Of a stretch of DNA of 64,000 bases, positions 9,490 to 18,315 are shown piece by piece. The first letter of the stretch is position 1. Every line of letters begins with the position of its first letter. A program made the position numbers and the translations under genes. The notes under the pieces were generated by a model that was not told the origin of the DNA, did not search any database, and saw only the letters and a list, made by a program, of their open reading frames with translations. Origin of the DNA: JAHFUA01 sp963808725 (GTDB lineage: Bacteria; Acidobacteriota; Terriglobia; Terriglobales; Acidobacteriaceae); NCBI GenBank assembly GCA_963808725.1, contig CAWEGO010000002.1:248001-312000 (forward strand), in the 5' to 3' direction.

Positions 9490-10824
9490 ATGGGACACGG
9501 TTCTGCAGGATTGCTGATTCCTTTCTGTTTGATCGAGGTATGCATTGTCATCTACATGGTGAGGCATTATTGCTTTACGTTGAACCGCCTCTTCGGCCGG
9601 CAACGGTATCCTTTCATCGACGTCGAGGTTGCCGAGTGGCCGGCGGTGACCGTTCTGGTCGCCGCCCACAACGAGGAGGCGGTCATCGCCGATGTCCTCG
9701 AGTGCCTGCTGCACGTGGATTATCCTCCCGACCGCCTGCATATCGTTCCCGTTAACGATCGCTCCACGGACGGAACGGAAGCCATTATCCACGCGATTGC
9801 CGCCCGTAATCCGGGGCGAATTACCCCGTTCCATCGCCGGGGCGGAAAGGCGCGGAAAGCCGCCGCGCTGCAGGAAGCCATGGAGAATTTCGTGCAGACG
9901 GAAATCGTGCTCCTGTTCGACGCCGATTACATGCCCGGCAAGCCCCTTATCCGGCAGTTGGTAGCGCCATTTTTCGATCCCGAAGTCGGGTGCGTGATGG
10001 GCCGGGTGGTCCCCATGAACGTGGGCCAGAATCTGCTTACCCGCATGCTGGACATGGAGCGGGCTGCGGGTTACCAGATCGATCAGCAGGCCCGCCAGAA
10101 CCTGCGCCTGGTGCCGCAATTCGGCGGCACCGCAGGTGGCATGCGCAAGTCAGCGCTTTTTGAAGCGGGGGGATGGAATACGGATACGCTGACGGAAGAT
10201 ACGGATCTGACATTTCGATTAATGCTGTGCGGCTGGAAGACCGTCTATCAGAACCGGGCAGAATGTTACGAGGAGTCGCCCGTGCGGTGGCCGGTGCGGG
10301 TACGGCAAAACAAGCGCTGGGCCAAAGGCCACGACCAGGTGATGTGGAAATACTCGCTTTCGATGTTTCGTCCCGGCAGTATGACGCTGCGGGAACGGCT
10401 CGACGGTCTGCTGCTGCTCTGGATCTATGCCATGGCCCCGGCGCTCGTGATTGCCTGGCTTCTGGCCGTCATTATGTTTTACAACGGCGACTCTATAGAA
10501 GCGCCGCTGATGGTGCTCTTTGTCGCCTCCTTTACTGCCCTGGGCAACTTTGCCACCTTCTTTGAAGTCGCCGCTTCCGCACGGCTCGATGGCTCCAAAG
10601 GACGGTTACGGATTCTGCCCTTCCACTTTCTTGGGTTCCTGGTGAGCATGATGACCTGCTCCCAGGCCGCCTTCGAGCTGGTGCGGGAGGCGGTTCTCGG
10701 AGGCGATGCGAAGTGGGACAAAACCGAACGGGCGCGGCAAGCCGCGCCCCGTCCCGTGCCGGAAGCAGGACCGCTGCCGGTCTCGTCACAGGAGCAGGGG
10801 GTACCGGCAGAGGAAGCGGCATGA
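9490..10824 (+). CDS. Processive family-2 glycosyltransferase (polysaccharide synthase)
   Basis: The 444-residue protein has one N-terminal membrane segment, a cytosolic GT-A domain and three C-terminal membrane segments. Catalytic motifs are clear: VNDRSTDGT (nucleotide-binding Asp), FDADYMP (DxD-like), TEDTDLTFRL (base Asp) and QNKRW (the QxxRW motif of processive synthases such as cellulose, hyaluronan and PNAG synthases). There is no PilZ domain. The ATG at 9490 is preferred because a purine-rich GGGGCTGGGGA precedes it and the first membrane segment begins just after it; the frame extends upstream to 9310 without matching family structure. The stop overlaps the next start as ATGA (10821-10824), implying translational coupling to the beta-helix protein. 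The sugar used cannot be told. Confidence 0.9.
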   Translation: MGHGSAGLLIPFCLIEVCIVIYMVRHYCFTLNRLFGRQRYPFIDVEVAEWPAVTVLVAAHNEEAVIADVLECLLHVDYPPDRLHIVPVNDRSTDGTEAIIHAIAARNPGRITPFHRRGGKARKAAALQEAMENFVQTEIVLLFDADYMPGKPLIRQLVAPFFDPEVGCVMGRVVPMNVGQNLLTRMLDMERAAGYQIDQQARQNLRLVPQFGGTAGGMRKSALFEAGGWNTDTLTEDTDLTFRLMLCGWKTVYQNRAECYEESPVRWPVRVRQNKRWAKGHDQVMWKYSLSMFRPGSMTLRERLDGLLLLWIYAMAPALVIAWLLAVIMFYNGDSIEAPLMVLFVASFTALGNFATFFEVAASARLDGSKGRLRILPFHFLGFLVSMMTCSQAAFELVREAVLGGDAKWDKTERARQAAPRPVPEAGPLPVSSQEQGVPAEEAA

Positions 10825-11837
10825 TCGGCAGCCTCGCGTCGTTGATGGCATTGACCGGCTTTTTGGCGGCGCTACCTATGGCGCCAGCCTTTCTCGAAGT
10901 GTATCTGCGCCGGGATACAGGACCCATCCCTGTTAAGAACCGCACGGAGATGGTCGCTGACCTCGCCCGCGATTTTCGCACTGAGCTGGCAGACGACTCA
11001 TCCGCGGCGCCTGCCGGCACTCTGGTGCGGGACACGGATTGGTTCGTCGAGCAAGGAGCCTCTATCGCCGATCCCATCTATGCCAAAGGACGATTGGCAG
11101 CGGGTGGCAATAATGTATTTGCCGCTATCTTTTGTGAAAAGGACGTAGATCTCGGCCAGAACTCAAAAGTACTGTCCTGGGTGCACGCTGAAGGCGTGGT
11201 GATGATCCAATCCGGCAGCGTCGTCGCTGGCCGTTTGTCGGCGGGTGAGCGGGTGGAGCTTGGGATTGGTTGTAAGTTCGAGCGCGCCCATGCACCTGTA
11301 ATTATTGTCGGGGGCGGGGCTGAGGCGATTGATCGAGATCAGCCCGAAGTCTCCAGCCAAGACCATCTTGCTTCCCCACTTCAGGTTGGCCCTGTGTTGG
11401 TGAGCCGGGAGACGCCGGAGTTCAACCCCGAGCCTTTGAACGTACTCGAACGCGTAACGGAACGCCTGTATGTGACCCAGGACTTCGTTCTGCAGCCGGG
11501 AGCAGTTCTTCCCAAGAACGTGGTAGCAGGACACCGGGTTCATCTGATGGAAGGCAGTCACGTCCTCGGATGTGTGAAGAGTAACCGCGACATGGAGCTC
11601 GGGCCGAATGTGCTTGTCGAGGGTGCTCTGGTCAGCGCCGCGGACCTGCGCATCGGCCCTGGTTGCCGGGTTATGGGACCCGTCCTCGCCGAGGGCGAGC
11701 TGGTCATCGAAAGTGGAACACGGATCGGCAGCCCGACTCACCCCACGAGCGTGCGAGCACCGCGCATCCGGATTGCGGCCGGGGTAAACATCCACGGCTC
11801 CGTGTGGGCTTGTGAACTCGGGCGGGTGACCGCCTAA
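10821..11837 (+). CDS. Membrane-anchored bactofilin-like / beta-helix polymer-forming protein
   Basis: The 338-residue protein begins with a hydrophobic segment (SLASLMALTGFLAALPMAP). It then shows short turns rich in Gly, Val, Ile and Asp repeating every 16-20 residues, as in right-handed beta-helix polymer-forming (bactofilin-like) or hexapeptide proteins. Two repeat blocks are visible, at about residues 65-170 and 215-330, split by a linker. The start overlaps the stop of the synthase gene by 4 nt. Bactofilins form scaffolds that position envelope enzymes, so this may organise the synthase; that is inference. The only catalytic alternative would be a hexapeptide acyltransferase, and no catalytic His motif is evident. 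Confidence 0.7.
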   Translation: MIGSLASLMALTGFLAALPMAPAFLEVYLRRDTGPIPVKNRTEMVADLARDFRTELADDSSAAPAGTLVRDTDWFVEQGASIADPIYAKGRLAAGGNNVFAAIFCEKDVDLGQNSKVLSWVHAEGVVMIQSGSVVAGRLSAGERVELGIGCKFERAHAPVIIVGGGAEAIDRDQPEVSSQDHLASPLQVGPVLVSRETPEFNPEPLNVLERVTERLYVTQDFVLQPGAVLPKNVVAGHRVHLMEGSHVLGCVKSNRDMELGPNVLVEGALVSAADLRIGPGCRVMGPVLAEGELVIESGTRIGSPTHPTSVRAPRIRIAAGVNIHGSVWACELGRVTA

Positions 11838-12016
11838 TTCATTCGATGTGGAGCTTTGACAACTCTGGGTCCTACTCATGCACCAAACCCAAGTCCGAGG
11901 TATAGCACCGAATACACCGCGCCGCGAGTTGATGGCGCCGAGAAGAAATTGTCTTGATTAGTGCACGGAGAAACAAGTCGTTAGAGGGCTTCGGCGCGCT
12001 GCGGTATGCGGCCTGG

Positions 12017-12832
12017 ATGAACGACGACACGTTCTTCCACCGGGCGTTCTGTAAGATCTGGCTCAGCCCGACGGAGATCGGCCTGAGCTTGGTCGTCATG
12101 CTGGGCGGCACTGCCGGTTGGATCGTGTCGATGCCGCGCATTGCCAGCTTCTGGGCGAAACTCCTCTCGTTCTGGATGCAGCGACTCTGGCCCGGCACTG
12201 CGGTCTTGCTGATAGACCGCACTGTCGTGGGCCACTGGCGGGTTCCGGTCCCCTATTTCAAGGTCGATGCTGGCCCCATCGATGGCTGGACCTGGTTAGC
12301 GGTAGCCGCTGGCAGTGTTGTGCTGTTCGTGCTCTCCTACCGGATTCCCAGCGACACCCAGCTTCCTTTTGTCTATCTACTTCGCACGCTCGCGGCGATC
12401 CAGTGGTCGGCACTCGCCTACACCAGGCTCGCACGTCGCCCCTTTCCACAGGATGCCTCGGAATACTGCGCCAGCATGCTCTTGTTCGGGCTGATCTTCA
12501 TCGGCCTGATGCCCGTGATTTTGGGATTCACGTTCTATATCTTTGATGTAAGCATTTGGAAAAAGATCGCGCTTACCGCCGTCACGGTAGGCCACCTCAC
12601 CTTGTTCATTCCTCTTCAATATCTGGCACACGCCTGCATCCTGCGCGTATCTCTGCTTTTTCTACCAATCCTCTATTTCGTGCTCGGCCCGTTGGTGGAC
12701 GTGATCGTGTTCATCGCGTTTTACTCCTGGGGTATGAGTTGGCGTTCATCCCACCCGACAGGGTGCCAGCCGTATTCCGCGGGCGCTCATGCCGCTCCCT
12801 TCCCTTCGCGTTATGAAAATCAAACTCGCTGA
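12017..12832 (+). CDS. Polytopic membrane protein of the exopolysaccharide locus
   Basis: This 271-residue protein has about six or seven hydrophobic segments (SLVVMLGGTAGWIVSMP, WLAVAAGSVVLFVLSYRI, MLLFGLIFIGLMPVILGFTF, IALTAVTVGHLTLFIPLQYL and others) and a short polar tail. I recognise no family. It is the last gene of the plus-strand run after the synthase and beta-helix genes, about 180 nt downstream, so a role in polymer export or synthase assembly is plausible. The ATG at 12017 is preferred over a TTG at 11954 because the hydrophobic profile begins soon after it; no strong ribosome-binding site precedes either. Confidence 0.6.
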   Translation: MNDDTFFHRAFCKIWLSPTEIGLSLVVMLGGTAGWIVSMPRIASFWAKLLSFWMQRLWPGTAVLLIDRTVVGHWRVPVPYFKVDAGPIDGWTWLAVAAGSVVLFVLSYRIPSDTQLPFVYLLRTLAAIQWSALAYTRLARRPFPQDASEYCASMLLFGLIFIGLMPVILGFTFYIFDVSIWKKIALTAVTVGHLTLFIPLQYLAHACILRVSLLFLPILYFVLGPLVDVIVFIAFYSWGMSWRSSHPTGCQPYSAGAHAAPFPSRYENQTR

Positions 12833-12871
12833 GAAATCGTGTGGGCGGGACGTTCTGGTCGTGGGTCTGGG

Positions 12872-13528
12872 CTAGGCTTGCATCTCCGCGCGGGCCTGTC
12901 GCACAAAGTTGAGGAAACGGGAGGCGAGTTCCCGAATCCACGCGCCTTCCTTGAAGCGGACCGCCTGGCGTGGAATCAGGTCCTCGCCCACCCCAAGGGC
13001 AACCGCTCCCGCAGCAATGAAATGGACGGCGCTGCTCTGGGTAACGCCGCCGGCAGCCACCAGAGGCACATGGGGCAGCGGAGCTTTGAGAGCGCGAATA
13101 TAGTTTTCGCCGCCGGCATACGAACAGGGGAAAACTTTTACAAAATCGGCGCCCGCCTTATGGGCGAGCCAGACCTCGGTCGGCGTCAGCGCCCCGGGCA
13201 GTACGACGACCTCATGTTCGACGCAATATCCGGTAATCCACGGGTCGAAACCAGGCGCAGTCAGGAACATGGCCCCGGCGTCCAGTTGACGGCGCGCCTC
13301 CTCCAACCCGGCGACGACCTCCCCGCCAACGATGAGCGATGGAAACCGATGGGCCAGGTCGTTGATGACCTTGTCCGAGTTCGGGATGGTGGCGGTGATT
13401 TCCACGATCGGTATGCCCCCAGCCAATACGTTCTCAGCGGCAAAAATCGCTGCCTCCGCCGATTCCACGCGGATGGATGGAATCAAGCCAACCTCCCGAA
13501 TCTGCCTGCAAATTTCTTCTCTGGTCAC
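12872..13528 (-). CDS. eda: 2-dehydro-3-deoxyphosphogluconate / 4-hydroxy-2-oxoglutarate aldolase
   Basis: The 218-residue protein is the normal length for a class I KDPG/KHG aldolase, a TIM-barrel enzyme. It cleaves KDPG to pyruvate and glyceraldehyde-3-phosphate in the Entner-Doudoroff route or sugar-acid catabolism. The catalytic Glu lies in PIVEITAT and the Schiff-base Lys in FVKVFPCS. The glycine-rich AAGGVTQSSAVHFIAAGAVALGVG matches the phosphate-binding end of the barrel (two parts of one motif, residues ~160-185). No edd or kdgK gene is adjacent. It converges on the exopolysaccharide locus with 39 nt between stops. Confidence 0.92.
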   Translation of the reverse strand: MTREEICRQIREVGLIPSIRVESAEAAIFAAENVLAGGIPIVEITATIPNSDKVINDLAHRFPSLIVGGEVVAGLEEARRQLDAGAMFLTAPGFDPWITGYCVEHEVVVLPGALTPTEVWLAHKAGADFVKVFPCSYAGGENYIRALKAPLPHVPLVAAGGVTQSSAVHFIAAGAVALGVGEDLIPRQAVRFKEGAWIRELASRFLNFVRQARAEMQA

Positions 13529-13711
13529 GTGCTGATCCTTTCACGGCGGAGAATCAACCCCCAGATCCAACCACACCTAGCGGCGAAGATATCGTTGCCC
13601 CGAACTCTCAGCAACGACATTGGGGTCACGGATTTGCTCTTGCAACCGACGAAGAACACACTCAAGAGCGACAAGGAGTTGCGCTCAGCATCAAGCCAGC
13701 AACTTCGGTTT

Positions 13712-15014
13712 TCACTGGATCACCTCTCGGCCCACGGCCAGATTCAATTGCGCTACCGCCGTCAGGTAAGAGCCGATCAGGTTCACGTAATTCAGTTGCA
13801 CGGCGCGGTAGTCGCTCTCGGCGTTCAAGAAATCCAGCAGGGAAGCCGCGCCATGTTGATAGGAGTAGTAGACCGTGTCTCGCACGCGCACGGACTGTTG
13901 CAGGTATTTGGCCTTGTAGGGCTTGAGCAGGATTATGGTGCTGTCCAGGGTGGCGTAGCCGGAGTCTACGTCACTGAACACTTGGGCTTCGGCGGCGTCG
14001 CGCAATCGCTCGTTGCGCGTGATATCGAGCTGGGTGCGCAGTTTCTCTCCCTGGTTGCGATCGAAAATGCGCAGTGGGATGCCGACACTCACACCCAGCG
14101 TATTTGTCCCGAACGGGTTATTGTTGGATGAGTTGTGGGTATACCACGCGCCCAAGGTCGGATCGGTGGAACCGTTGGCCACCGCGAGTTTGTGATCGGT
14201 TTGGGCTTTGTCCACGGCTTCGACGGCTGCCTTCAAGTCCGGCCGCGTGTCCAAAGCGATCTTCCGGAACTCGTCACGAGGTGAGAGTTGCTCGCTGAAA
14301 TCGAACGGCCCGCTTACGTCGAATTGTTCAATCGGAGTGCGATCGTTCAGCAGCATGAGCAGCGTTATTTTCGAGGTGCGCAAGTTGACTTCGGCGGTTT
14401 GCAGGTCGGACTCATACTGCACGCGCTGCAGTTCCAGCCGGTCGAGATCGATTTGCGCGATGTCGCCCGCTTTGAATCGAATTCTGCTGATGTCGAGCAC
14501 ATGATCGTAATAGGCCAGGTTGTCTTTCGCCAGTTGTAGTACCGCTTTGGCCTGCAGCGTCGAGACAAAGGCGCTGCGCAAGTCGAAAAGCAGGCCCCTC
14601 TCCAGGTCGGCTTGAGTCGACACGGCAATCAGCCGTCCCCTTTTTTGCGCTCTCCAGCCGCAGCTCCCGCTTGTGCTGCCGCTCGTGCAGATAGCTAATG
14701 CCGGGCACCTCAAAGGTGCCACGGAACGGCTGCCAGACTCCATCACGCGGAGCGATTTGGGTCCCGTCGACCGTCAGGGTGAGCTCCGGGTTGGGCCGCA
14801 GAAACGCCGTAATCTCCTGCGCCTTGGACTCATCGATGTTCAACTTGCCCGCTAACAGGGTGGGATTGTTCTGCTCGAAACGCTGGCGCACCTGCTCCCA
14901 GGTCAGGGGTGTTGGCGTCTGGGCCATAACGCCCACGCTGGTCAGCAGAACCAACACGCAGCACACCCCACGCCATTTGTGCTTCCGATCTATCAAGAGT
15001 TCTCTGTTTCTCAT
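13712..15014 (-). pseudogene. TolC-family outer-membrane efflux protein (CzcC/CusC type), frameshifted
   Basis: The N-terminal frame begins at ATG 15014 with a signal peptide ending VMAQ and the TolC start TWEQVRQRFEQNNPTL. The rest, in another frame, carries the second half to 13712 with TolC repeat features (QADLERGLLFDLRSAF, FDRNQGEKLRTQLD, ESDYRAVQLNYVNLIGSYL). The frames cross in a C4T6 tract at 14637-14646 (A6G4 on the coding strand), so one base is missing or extra. The combined length, about 433 residues, is right for a full protein. Its start overlaps the stop of the pump gene by 4 nt (15011-15014), making it the third gene of the operon. The homopolymer position favours a sequencing error over true loss. 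Confidence 0.85.
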
Positions 15015-18000
15015 GAATATTCGGCGGCCTCCGCCGGCTCCGGCAGAACGTCGCCGGGGCGTGCCACCCAGACATATAAGGTGGGCAACAAAACGATAGC
15101 CATTACCAGGTCTGCCATCAGGCCTCCGACGATCACGATCGCAAAAGGCCGCTGGGAATCCGAACCGATGTCGTGCGACAGCGCCGCCGGCAGCAACCCC
15201 AGAGTCGCCACCATCATGGTCATGATGATCGGACGAAGCCGCAAAATGGCGCCCTCGACGGCGGCCTGCTGGATCGACTGGCCACGCGCCCGGAGCTGGT
15301 TGATGTACTCCAGCATGATCACCCCAGTTTGCACCGAAACGCCGAACAGCGCCAGGAATCCTACTCCGGAAGAGACGCTGAAGTTGGTGCCGGTCACCAG
15401 CAGCGCCAGCAGACCGCCGATGCGCGCCATGGCCACGTTAGCCAGAACCAGCAATGCCCATTTGTACGAGCGAAACATGGTGTAGAGAATAATGAAGATG
15501 ACGAGGATGGTCAGCGGGACGATCATAGCCAGCCGCGCTTCCGCCCGTTTTTCGCTCTCGTATTCGCCCGACCAGCCGATGCGATAACCCGACGGCAGCT
15601 TCACTTTTTCATTAATCCGTTTGATCGCCTCACCCACCGTGGTCCCCAGGTCCCGGCCTCTAATGTTGAAGGTCACTGCCACATAGCGGGTGTTGCCTTC
15701 GCGGTAGATATCGTACGCTCCGTCCTTGACCTCTACCTTAGTTAGTTGCGCCAGAGACACTCGCTCACCCGAGGGAGAGAGCAGACGAACTTTCTCGATC
15801 GCTTGCTGTGTATTACGGTAGGGTGACTGGTAACGCGCCACTACGTCGTACCGCTGCTCCCCGATCAGCACTTGACTCACCGCGTTACCGCCCACGGCCG
15901 TCTGGATGGCGTCCTGTATGTCGGCCACGTTGATTCCGAAACGAGCCGCCTGGCGGCGGTCAATGGTTAAGTTGAGGTTCGGCTGGCCGAAGTCGCGCAG
16001 CAGCTTGACGTCATGCATGCCCGCGATGCCGGACATGACGCTCGTGACTTCTTCACCCTTCTCCTCGAGAACCTTCAGGTCATCCCCGAAGATCTTGAGC
16101 GCGAGCGAACCCTTGGTGCCGGTGAGCGTCTCTCCGACGTTGTCCTCGATGGGCTGGGAGAAGTTCCAGATCGCGCCCGGATACCGGTCCACCGCGCGAT
16201 TCATGGCGGCGATCAACTCCTCCTTGTTGCGATGGAAAACAGGCCTCCACTTGTCCTTCGGCTTCAGGTCGACGAAATACTCGGTGTTGCCAAATCCCCC
16301 GGTGTCAGTCCCGTCGTCGGGGCGCCCAGCTTGCGAAACCACCGTTGTCACTTCCGGAAAAGAGGCGAAAACATAGCGCTCATTCTGGGCAAATTTTTCG
16401 CCCTCCGAAAGACTTGTACTATTCGCCAGAGTGCCCCGCGCCCAGATCGCGCCCTCATCCAGATGCGGCAAAAACTCCGCGCCGATGATTCCGCTGAAGG
16501 CCAGAAAAGCCGCCACGCCCAAGGCAACTAAACCGGCGCCGATGGTGATCCGGCGATGCTCGATGGCCCAGCGCAATCTTCTCCGGTAGCGCTGGATCAG
16601 GAACGGCATAACGGGATTGTGCCATTCGCTGATCCGGCCGCGAAACAACATACTCGAAAGTACGGGGGCGACCAGGATGGAAAAGACCAGGGCACCGAGT
16701 AGGGCGAAAGCCACCGTCAAGGCCATGGGCCTGAATAACCGGCCCTCGACTCGTTGCAGCGTGAAGATCGGCAGGTAGGCCACGATGATGATGGCGATGG
16801 CGTAGAACACCGGGCGTTGGACCTCGTGGGCGGCCCCGCGGATGATTTCTGCGGTTTTAACAGTCCCAGGTTCGGAGCCGTTGTCCCGGCGGCTCATGTG
16901 CCGAAAGATGTTTTCCACCATGACCACCGCGCCATCCACGACCATTCCGAAATCCAATGCGCCCAGAGAAAGCAGATTGGCAGGAATCTTGCTCAAATCG
17001 AGCCAGATCGAGGCAAACATCAACGAGAACGGGATGGTAAGCGCAACAATGAAAGCGGCACGAACATTGCCCAGGAAAAACAGCAGGACGAGGGTCACCA
17101 GAACCATGCCTTCGACCAGGTTGTGCTCCACCGTGTGCAGGGTGTAATGCAGGAGGTCGCTGCGATCCAGCATGGGAACAACCTTCACACCGGGAGGCAG
17201 CAGGCCATTGTTCAGTTCCTCCACCTTTTGGTGAATGGCATCGAGCGTGGGTTGCTCTTCCGCGCCTTTGCGCATCAGCACCCCACCCTGAATGACATCC
17301 GGCTCGTCGATAATGCGGCCATCCTCCATGTGGTTGGCTCTCGCCATGTGGCCCAAGCGGATTTTGGGACCCTGGACAACGTCCGCAATGTCTTTGACCC
17401 GAAGAGCGGTACCGGTTTGCGTTTTTAAGACCGTCTGCTCGATGTCCTGCACGCTGGTGAAGAGCCCGAGCGTACGCACGTTCATCTGCTGCAGGCCCTC
17501 TTCCACGAAGCTGCCGCCGGCATTGATATTATTGTTGGCCAGTTGCTGCTCCACCTGGCCGATGCTCAATCCGTAGGAAACCAGTTTGTTCGGATCGATG
17601 CGCACCTGGTACTCGCGCACCGTGCCCCCGAAGTCGGAAACATCTACCACGTTTGGAACCGATTTGAACTGCTTGAGCAGAACCCAGTCTTCAAGTGACC
17701 TTAATTCCATCAGGTCATAACGGGGATTTGTGCTCCTTATCGTGTACCAATAGATCTGGCCCGTGGTGCTCCAGTCCGTGCCGATTTGCGGCTGAAGGTT
17801 TTGTCCGGGAGGAAGGTTGACCTGGGTCAGCCTTTCCAGGACCTTTTGCCGGTTCCAGTCGTTTACGGAGCTGTCGTCGAAGATCATGATCACGAACGAC
17901 AGGCCGAAAATAGACTCGGAGCGCAGATAGGTCATGTGGGGCATGCCGGACATTTGAATCTCGATCGGAATCGTAACCTGCTGTTCCACTTCCTCGGCGG

Positions 18001-18169
18001 AGCGGCCCGGCCATTGCGTAATGACGGTCACATAGTTATCGGCGATATCGGGATAGGCTTCCACCGGCAGGTTGTGAAACGAGATCGCTCCCCAACCGAG
18101 CAACAAGACGGCAAGGGACAAAACCACGAACTTGTTGTTAAGCGCAAAATCTACGAGAGCGCGAATCAT
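15011..18169 (-). CDS. Heavy-metal efflux RND transporter, CusA/CzcA family
   Basis: The 1052-residue length matches HME-RND inner-membrane pumps. The first membrane helix lies at residues ~10-30, and the transmembrane block carries GMVVDGAVVMVENIFRHMSR, the proton-relay helix region of the family. Large periplasmic loops occupy about residues 40-330 and 560-860. These trimeric pumps drive divalent (Zn/Co/Cd/Ni) or monovalent (Cu/Ag) cations from periplasm or cytosol through adaptor and TolC. I could not assign the metal from the substrate residues. Operon order is adaptor (19485-18316), pump, TolC. The product is complete in one frame. Confidence 0.94.
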   Translation of the reverse strand: MIRALVDFALNNKFVVLSLAVLLLGWGAISFHNLPVEAYPDIADNYVTVITQWPGRSAEEVEQQVTIPIEIQMSGMPHMTYLRSESIFGLSFVIMIFDDSSVNDWNRQKVLERLTQVNLPPGQNLQPQIGTDWSTTGQIYWYTIRSTNPRYDLMELRSLEDWVLLKQFKSVPNVVDVSDFGGTVREYQVRIDPNKLVSYGLSIGQVEQQLANNNINAGGSFVEEGLQQMNVRTLGLFTSVQDIEQTVLKTQTGTALRVKDIADVVQGPKIRLGHMARANHMEDGRIIDEPDVIQGGVLMRKGAEEQPTLDAIHQKVEELNNGLLPPGVKVVPMLDRSDLLHYTLHTVEHNLVEGMVLVTLVLLFFLGNVRAAFIVALTIPFSLMFASIWLDLSKIPANLLSLGALDFGMVVDGAVVMVENIFRHMSRRDNGSEPGTVKTAEIIRGAAHEVQRPVFYAIAIIIVAYLPIFTLQRVEGRLFRPMALTVAFALLGALVFSILVAPVLSSMLFRGRISEWHNPVMPFLIQRYRRRLRWAIEHRRITIGAGLVALGVAAFLAFSGIIGAEFLPHLDEGAIWARGTLANSTSLSEGEKFAQNERYVFASFPEVTTVVSQAGRPDDGTDTGGFGNTEYFVDLKPKDKWRPVFHRNKEELIAAMNRAVDRYPGAIWNFSQPIEDNVGETLTGTKGSLALKIFGDDLKVLEEKGEEVTSVMSGIAGMHDVKLLRDFGQPNLNLTIDRRQAARFGINVADIQDAIQTAVGGNAVSQVLIGEQRYDVVARYQSPYRNTQQAIEKVRLLSPSGERVSLAQLTKVEVKDGAYDIYREGNTRYVAVTFNIRGRDLGTTVGEAIKRINEKVKLPSGYRIGWSGEYESEKRAEARLAMIVPLTILVIFIILYTMFRSYKWALLVLANVAMARIGGLLALLVTGTNFSVSSGVGFLALFGVSVQTGVIMLEYINQLRARGQSIQQAAVEGAILRLRPIIMTMMVATLGLLPAALSHDIGSDSQRPFAIVIVGGLMADLVMAIVLLPTLYVWVARPGDVLPEPAEAAEYS

Positions 18170-18214
18170 TTATGGTTTCCTGTTTGTTCCGACGTGCCGG
18201 CGAATCTTCCTAAC

Positions 18215-18297
18215 TGTCATTCCGAGTGGCTTGAGCCGCGAGGAATCTTGGTTTTCTGAGACAAAACCAAGATTCCCTCGTCTTGCTCGGGATGACA
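18215..18297. repeat. Intergenic palindromic repeat in the efflux operon
   Basis: A nested hairpin lies between the adaptor and pump genes. The inner stem GAATCTTGGTTTT (18243-18255) pairs perfectly with 18263-18275 around a 7-nt loop. The outer arms TGTCATTCCGAG (18215-18226) and CTCGGGATGACA (18286-18297) match with one mismatch. Related GATCCCTCGC...GGGATGACA sequence recurs near 38.13-38.18 kb, so this is a dispersed intergenic element. It may lower pump expression relative to the adaptor or protect the mRNA end. Confidence 0.7.
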
Positions 18298-18315
18298 GCT
18301 TATGAGTGTTACTAC

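Noticed and set aside
12839..14131. 430-codon plus-strand frame across eda and the TolC gene
   Set aside because: It spans two recognisable minus-strand genes and shows no domain or start signal.
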